Shown piece by piece: positions 57,545 to 64,000 of a stretch of 64,000 nucleotides of DNA. Where the stretch lies: assembly GCF_050908995.1 (NCBI RefSeq), contig NC_135118.1, positions 3,720,001-3,784,000 on the forward strand, given 5' to 3'. The stretch comes from Andrena cerasifolii. Its lineage: Eukaryota > Arthropoda > Insecta > Hymenoptera > Andrenidae. The position numbers and the translations under genes are program-made. How positions within the stretch are numbered: the stretch's first letter is position 1; each line of letters opens with the position of its first letter. A model generated the notes under the pieces. It searched no databases. It was not told the origin of the DNA and saw only the letters and a list, made by a program, of their open reading frames with translations.

Positions 57545-57548
57545 TCAA

Positions 57549-57985
57549 CTCAATATTGTATGCGTATGAAAAGTTCAATAAATAACGTTTACCCCCAGTG
57601 AAGCCCGATTTCAGTCCACTATACCTAAATATGTAATAATTATTTCATCGAAATATTTCCTTATTTATTGGGGGATAACGTATACATATGTACAATAACA
57701 ATACGCCCTTCGATAAACAACTTCAGAAAAAAAGATTCTAGCAATGAGTTACCCAAATTCTGCCCCATTTTGATCTGGAAAGAGTCCATAAACTCTGCGT
57801 AAACGAAATAAACCTAATCCAGAGCTACCTCCTAAAAACCCACGAACCCTATAGTCTCAGACACCCAATTATAAAGCAGAAAAATGAGAAAATCTCCACA
57901 AAGACGTAAAGCCACCCTAAAAGTGAGTAAGTGACGCAGAAGCATAGTCCATAAGCAGAGGAATTATCAAACTGTCTAAGATTAC
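57549..57985. other. intron start after the MLDIF-type exon
   Basis: Intron sequence beginning GTAATC on the minus strand. No other feature. Confidence 0.45.
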
Positions 57986-58348
57986 CTGAAGGAACAGCAT
58001 GAAGCAGACCCACTGATAGTACCTGTACTCCTTCCTCTCGGTTTCGGGATGCGACTTGGAGTTGTCTACGCCAGGGAAGGGTACCTCGAACCCCTCTCGC
58101 TTCTTGTAAGCCGCGGTGATCGTGTAGGTGCTGTGGATCCAGCAGTACGTGTTCAGCACGTCCTCGGGCAGGTCTTTGCTGTGTATACAGTCGATGGGGT
58201 TGCCGACGTACTGTCTGGTCGTGACGATCAACGAGAACGCGATCAGCAGGATCACCGTGAGGCTGTAGTGCAGCCTGAAGACGGATGTGTCGATGTGTAC
58301 GTGAGAAATCTTGATCAGGCTTTTCAGGCCCCGGAATATGTCCAGCAT
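57986..58348 (-). CDS. shakB: shakB first coding exon (MLDIF-type N-terminal half)
   Basis: Encodes residues 1-121 of a 373-residue innexin, a subunit of insect gap junctions (electrical synapses) in the plasma membrane. The start MLDIFRGLKSL and the stretch TTRQYVGNPIDC are those of the shaking-B family as I know it. Visible parts are a cytoplasmic N-terminus, TM1 at about residues 26-46, extracellular loop 1 with the paired cysteines C54 and C69, and the innexin signature YYQWV at 110-114 leading into TM2. The ATG has A at -3. The exon ends CTTCAG/GTAATC, a good donor in phase 0, so reading beyond 57986 is intron. It joins the exon at 32376-32595 across a 25,390-bp intron. The exon at 51458-51856 is the likely alternative. 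Family identity is very secure. The specific isoform name is not assigned. Confidence 0.96.
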
Positions 58349-59719
58349 CTTGGATCCTCGGGGGATGAATACCGCCGGGAAGGGTACCGCTGGATCACGA
58401 CGGCTGCCAGATCGCCCGTCGATCCCTTGGATCTTCGCCTCTCACATCTTTCTCCGGCCTTTGATCTCTGTCTTTGATCTATCCAGCTCGAGGAAGAAAT
58501 GTCAGGCAAACTCTTGTCTATTCGAGGCCAGGCCGACGATCCGCTCGAGGCTCTCCCAGCAACGTGGCGTCAGAGCTTCCCGATGTTCCTTGGCCGGACA
58601 GAGGTCCCGCCGAAGCTGGATCGGCGCCGATCAGTGTCCCCGTGTCTGTTGCTTCAAGAGGAGGCAGCCCTGGCGCGTTTTCTCCTTGAGAATCTACAGC
58701 ACGATCGCGGCAACGTAGGATCCCTCGGAGCGGTTGGATCCTGTGCCGTCGCTGATCCTTCTTCCTGCATCCTTCCTCCCTCAGAGCATAGTACGCGTGC
58801 CTTTAGCTTCGCGGGCTCTTCCTCGGGCCTTAAGTGTTCGAATAGCACGCTCGAACGATAGCTTTTCTGGAAACGATCGCGGCCTCGTCCAGGTCGACCA
58901 TGTTTTCGTGTGATTGTTGGGTGAACCTTAGCCCCCCAAAATGGATTTCACAGGATTCCCAAGCAACTTCCTCGGACCCAGCGCTTGCGAACGATCCTTT
59001 CACGTATCCTCAGATTCTGAGGGAAATTTTTACTGCCCGATGGATTCAGTAGCTTTTATCCTTTATCGAAGTTAACTATGTTTCGAGGGAAATAGTAGAA
59101 GGTGATCTCCACTTGTAGCGACGAATTTCGGTTGTGAAATGTCCGGGATCACAAATGAAAGCATGTTTCTCGTTCACCATTAAAGTCAGTGAGGCATGTT
59201 CGAGAGGTTGAAACGCATGTTGAAACTCTACAGAGGATAGATAACCTATATTGTTATCGTTGATCGATCCTTTCAGAAGCTGCAGACAGTTGCTGCTTGT
59301 GATTTTCGTTGCAACTTTTCAACTGGCATGAAGATGTCTTTTCGGATTTATTACTGTGAGTAGAAGAGTTCGGAATTTAGGGTACACACGCGGCAATCGT
59401 CATATTTAGTCGAGAAAATTAAAAATAAATATAAGGCAATAATCGGGAACAAATGTTTAATACGTCAAGGATAATGAAGATACTTCAACAGCAGTATTGG
59501 CAAATAATTGTAGACGGCTGTTCGCTACTCTTTCAAGATCGGCGAGGTAGAAAATGATACCTAATAGACAACGACGCAATATTACGTCTTTTTAAAAATT
59601 AAATCCAATAAAAAATAGCGCGGTATTGCGTCGATTCGAAAATTATACCTATAGACCTAACAGTAACGGCGATAACTCCTTACAATTCGAAACAAAAAGA
59701 AGCATCGGATGTATTCCCA
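58349..59719. other. upstream flank or 5' leader of the MLDIF-type shakB exon
   Basis: Mixed-composition, apparently single-copy sequence directly upstream of the 58348 start codon. It should hold the 5' leader and perhaps the promoter or a 5' splice acceptor. No coding exon, TATA box or other motif stands out. Open frames here on the plus strand look like chance frames opposite the leader. Confidence 0.4.
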
Positions 59720-59723
59720 TTAA

Positions 59724-60411
59724 GGGGTCATGCTCAGGAGGCCGAAAAAAGGGTGGTCTTTGGAAATTTTTTACTCAAAAGCTATAACACATTTCTGAAA
59801 AAATCTTTTTCCCTTTCAAGGATTACATCTAGTACTGTACATCGTAATTTTTTCATTTAAAAATATTTATCAATAACTAAGTTATTGTCCATCACTCGAA
59901 GGTTCTCTAAAAAAAAAAGGCTTCTGCGGTGACCACTGCTGCTTTAAAAGAATTTACTTATTATATTATATTATCTAGTATTTGAACGAAGGACTTTTTT
60001 ATCCGATGCTTAGCTGTCTTTTAATTGACGAAAATCAGGCATGATTTATGATACAAATTGAAACTTCTACTTTAAACATCAGCCATTTTTTCCCAAATGA
60101 ATATTTCGAAAAATCCTTCGTTCAAATACTAGATAATATAATATAATAAGTAAATTCTTTTGAATTTTTTATTATAGATGATCGACTTTCGAGCAGCAGT
60201 GGTCACCGCAAAAGCCTTTTTTAGAGAACCTTCGAGTGATGGACAATAACTTAGTTATTGATAAATATTTTTAAATAAAAAAATTATGATGCTCGGTACT
60301 AGATGCAATGCTTAAAAGGAAAAAAGATTTTCTGAGAAATGTGTTATAGCTTTTGAGTAAAAGATTTCCAAAGACCGCCCTTTTTTCGGCCTCCTGACTG
60401 AGCACCTACCC
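59724..60411. mobile_element. TTAA foldback element, family B copy 3
   Basis: Between TTAA 59720-59723 and 60412-60415. The family ends are slightly shortened at the left (GGGGTCATGCTCAGGAGG). The right TTAA is shared with the next element. Confidence 0.82.
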
Positions 60412-60415
60412 TTAA

Positions 60416-61129
60416 GGGTGAACACCACTGTGACAGCCGGAAAAGTAAGCCATTCTTAAGATTTTTTTTTAGGAATAATATACAGCTTTCATAGAAAAGG
60501 TTTATTACCTACCTTTAGTACGCTGTCTTAAGAGACTATACAAAAAAAAAATAGGAAAACATCCATAAATTTTAATAAATTAATTAATCTTCTAGACCCC
60601 CCCCCCCCCCCACGTGAGCTATTCGAAGGTGTAACTATGGAACAGCAGGTCCGAAATCAAATTTCATTTTTTTGTTATAAACTATATGAGTGTAGTTTCC
60701 GTTGTACGTACGGATTCTTTGATTGAAAACAAATATTTTGAAATACGCTCGAAAAACTGTCCATCTTATTCGAGGATTTTTTAAACTTTTCTTGTAAACC
60801 GCACCATTTTTACAAAAATAATTTGTTTAAGAAATCGGTACGTGCAACGAAAACTACACTCATATAGTGTATAAACAAAATATTAAATTTGATTTCGAAC
60901 CTGCTGTTTCATAGTTACACTTTCGACCAGCTCGCATGGGGGTGTCTAGAAGATTAATTAATATATTAAAATTTATGGATGTTTCCCTATTTATTTTTTT
61001 GTTGTATAGTCTTTTAAGACAGCGTACTAAAGGTAGGTAATAAAATTTTTCTATGAAAACTGTATATTATTCCTGAAAAAAATTCATAAAAATGGCTTAC
61101 TTTTCCGGCCGTCACAGTGGTGTTCTTCC
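60416..61129. mobile_element. 714-bp TTAA foldback element, GGGTGAACACCACTG family
   Basis: Between TTAA 60412-60415 and 61130-61133, with ends GGGTGAACACCACTGTGAC and inverse. Arms of about 330 bp include TAAGCCATTCTTA and GTACGCTGTC with their inverses. It contains a run of Cs. Confidence 0.82.
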
Positions 61130-61133
61130 TTAA

Positions 61134-61967
61134 ATCTTCTCCTTCCAGCTTCTCTACCAAGCATCTGCCTGCGACAATGATTTCGTGACTCACTGCACGC
61201 CCCTTCGAAATAGGTAAAGGGGACACGTGTCCACGGTATTGTACTTTCGTTTACCCCGCGTGCTACAATTCTATTTCAGCGCAGAGGCGCAATGTGTCAC
61301 GAACCGAACGACCGAACCGAAAAGCCCGATGATTAACCACCGAGGAGGCCCAATGTAGGTACCTACACCGTATATTTTTCAGACGACACTTCAAAATTAG
61401 AAAATTGTTCTCGTCGATTTTGTACTTCGGGACACCAGGAAAAATATTAATTTTTCAAATTCAGAGGTCTCAAATTGATCCTCCGGTAAAGATCGAGATA
61501 GATAGATATCTAGCTTTGAAAATCAAAGGCTGAAAGCCGAGTGCTTCACTCGTTCAAGAGGGAATTTTTCTCGCCAATTTGAGGTGCGACAATTAAACAT
61601 TCACCTAAACAGCGGGAATTAAATTCTTTTTCGTAAATAGAAATATAATTTGAAATTACAAATGCTACTAAATGTGATGTAAAAACCCTCATACCGATAA
61701 TCGGCAGAAATCAAGGTTCTTTTGGAAACAAATTTTGCACGGAAACTGTACGTGATATCTTTTTAAAACTTTCAGGGTATATTATTATGTGTTTCAAGAA
61801 GTGAACAAAGAAGTGGTTCTTCCATAGCGCAATTTTATTAAAAATACAGAACTATATGGTATTTTGGTTTCAGGTCAAGACAACGGACCCCAGACTGCAC
61901 GCAGCTGAACAACTTCCGCGCCGAGGCCGCTCCGAAACACTTGCGCCATTTGAAATTACCGCGTTAC
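61134..61967. other. no recognised gene
   Basis: Mixed sequence. 61690-61780 is weakly inverted relative to 62320-62420 (GGCAGAAATCAAGGTTCTT against AACGTTGATTTCTGCC), suggesting an old foldback into which the next element inserted. Confidence 0.4.
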
Positions 61968-62019
<52 letters not shown>

Positions 62020-62270
62020 GTTATTATTATTATTATCTACGGGAAAACCCTTTAGGATACAAAAAAGTATATACAGATAAGTGCAATATTTAAAATAATA
62101 AAAGTACAAAAAAGAACAAAACCATATCAAACAGAACAAACAAAACAAAGCGGTCAGCAAACAGCGATAAGAATTCGCAGCAACAACGGACATTAAAAAA
62201 AATACTAAATTAAAGAAGGAATCGATTAAACAATTGTCTACGGAACGAGTCGAACGCGATCGAGAACAAG
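61968..62270 (-). mobile_element. 5'-truncated non-LTR retrotransposon copy with (TAA)n tail
   Basis: On the minus strand the start reads DLFSIAFDSFRRQLFNRF then stop, the same C-terminus as at 8927 and 9517. A short 3' region with CCTAAAGGGTTTTCCCGTAG follows, then a (TAA)n tail at about 61973-62037. About 300 bp in total. Confidence 0.75.
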
Positions 62271-62434
62271 TCAATATCGGCTATATAACTTTTAAATAAA
62301 AAAATGTTTGTTTATTTTTTGAAAAAACAATACTATAGCCTGAAAGTTTTAAAATGATTACATGTGTAATTTCCTTGCACAAAGTCCCAAGAAGAACGTT
62401 GATTTCTGCCGATTACACCAGGTTCCTCCCTTAA

Positions 62435-63956
62435 GGGGGTATACCCGTTTGAACCCTCGGAAAATGTGTAAATTTTGTGGATTTTTTTACAAGTCAACGG
62501 CTTGATGAAAATTTCCCGTTTTTTTACTATCTTTACATAGTATTATGAACTACTTAAAAAAAAAGTTTCAGTTAAAAAACTATTGTTCTTCGAAAGTTAT
62601 GCATACATATCCGAAAGTCTCTCGATTTTAGACGGCAAAACGGTTTTTTCTTAGGAGTACATATATTCAGCAACCCTCGGGAATTTTGTTACAGTAAAAT
62701 ATTAAATAATAAAGGAATAACAGCCACTATCGCGGAAGCTGTTTTTATAATGGCGCTGCGGGGTGAGCACAATTATTTCTCCGAACCAGATCATCTGAAA
62801 TCAGAAAGTGAAGAAGATTCTGTTAATACATGAGTTTATCTGGTTCGTGAAAGAAGGATTTTTCATAAAATGATTTCAGACAGAATGGCGGCCGTTTAAC
62901 GCAAAATCATGATTTTTCGATGTTTGAATTGTTGGTTTTTCGTGAATTAAAAATAGAGTTTTCATCAAAAACAAAAATCCTTCGTTCACGAACTAGATAA
63001 ACTCATATACTAACAGAATCTTCTTCACCTTTCAATTTCAGATGATCCGGCCCGGAGAAATTGTGCTCAAGGGAAAAAAAATAGCTTCCGGAAGAGTAGC
63101 TGTTATTCGTTCATTTTTTAATATTTTCCTATAACAAAATTACTGAGAGTTGCTGAATACATGTACTTTTCAAATAAGCAAATAGTAGTAAAAAAATATA
63201 CATTAGATTTTCCGCAAAAAAATCCTGAAAATCACGTTTTTTTCGCCTGCCAACTAGGCATGGAGGCCGAAAAAGGGTGCTCTTTGGAAATTTTTTACTC
63301 AAAAGCTATAACACATTTCTCAAGAAATCTTTTTTCCTTTTAAGGATTGCATCTAGTACCGTGCATCGTAATTTTTTTATTTAAAAATATTTATAATTAA
63401 CTAACTTATTGTCCATCACTCGAAGGTTCTCTAAAAAAAGGCTTCTGCGGTGACCACTGCTGCTCGAAAGTCGATCATCTAAAATAAAAAATTCAAAAGA
63501 ATTTACTTATATTATCTAGTATTTGAAGGAAGGATTTTTTTATCCGATGCTTAGTTTTCTTTTAATTGACGAAAATCAAACACGATTTAAGATAACAATT
63601 TTAAACTTTTACTTCAAACATCAGCCACTTTTTCCCAAATCAATATTTCGAAAAATCCTTCGTTCAAATACTAGATAATATAATATAATAAGTAAATTCT
63701 TTTGAATTTTTTATTTTAGATGATCGACTTTCGAGCAGCAGTGGTCACCGCAGAAGCCTGTTTTTTGAGAGAACCTTCGACTGATGGACAATAACTTAGT
63801 TAATAATAAATATTTTTAAATAAAAAAATTACGGTGCACGGTACTAGATGCGAACCTTAAAAGGAAAAAAGATTTTCTGAGAAATGTGTTATAGCTTTTA
63901 AATAAAAAATTTCCAAAGACCACCCATTTTTCTGCCTCCTGGCTGAGCATGACCCC
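62435..63956. mobile_element. two fused TTAA elements (family E left, family B right)
   Basis: TTAA at 62431-62434 is followed by GGGGGTATACCCG (family E, as at 14865). Inner arms at about 62750-62870 and 62970-63080 are inverted. At 63250-63270 the sequence passes straight from the right end of E (CCAACTAGGCATG) into family B (GAGGCCGAAAAAGGG), which runs to TTAA 63957-63960. The expected TTAA and about 20 bp of B are missing at the junction, as after a small deletion between abutting elements. Confidence 0.65.
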
Positions 63957-64000
63957 TTAAGTATAATTTGAAATAAAGTTTTATAATTTTTATCAGCGTC

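Noticed and set aside
58049..58861. Plus-strand open frames of 120-142 codons
   Set aside because: They lie opposite the MLDIF-type shakB exon and its leader. High GC content makes chance frames long.
61870..62274. 134-codon frame with a poly-asparagine run (and poly-leucine on the other strand)
   Set aside because: The homopolymer is the translated (TAA)n tail of a retrotransposon copy.

Overview
The window is eukaryotic nuclear DNA, almost certainly from an insect. It holds most or all of one spliced gene embedded in transposable elements. Four exons on the minus strand encode a complete innexin that I recognise as shaking-B (shakB, inx8): 57986-58348, 32376-32595, 19523-19812 and 16060-16308. 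Joined at consensus splice sites they give 373 codons, against 372 as I recall for the Drosophila protein. A second, divergent first coding exon at 51458-51856 ends at the same codon position and intron phase, so the locus probably makes at least two gap-junction proteins with different N-terminal halves. That matches the alternative-promoter design known for Drosophila shakB. A hymenopteran is a plausible host but cannot be proved from this window.

Layout. 1-16059 lies downstream of the gene and is mostly repeats: nested hAT-like elements, three copies of a (TAA)n-tailed non-LTR retrotransposon lineage (two here, one at 62 kb), a gypsy-like scrap, an unassigned 135-codon ORF and an LTR-like block against the last exon. 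16309-19522 is the last intron, 19813-32375 the middle one, and 32596-57985 the long first intron with the alternative exon inside it. 58349-64000 is the upstream flank.

Most introns consist of foldback elements, whose two halves are near-complete inverted repeats. They fall into groups by target duplication: TTAA (piggyBac-like), 8 bp (hAT-like), TA (Tc1/mariner-like) and 3 bp (Harbinger-like). Several TTAA elements abut head to tail and share a single TTAA. There are also a decayed Penelope-like element, mariner-type transposase relics, a palindromic element with a zinc-finger-like ORF, a 10-bp satellite and GCAAC-rich minisatellites.

The most unusual items are two insertions with a 5S-rRNA-like head, flanked by 9-bp and 16-bp direct repeats. 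For one of them the uninterrupted sequence survives in the opposite arm of the surrounding palindrome. Apart from shakB I see no other intact host gene.
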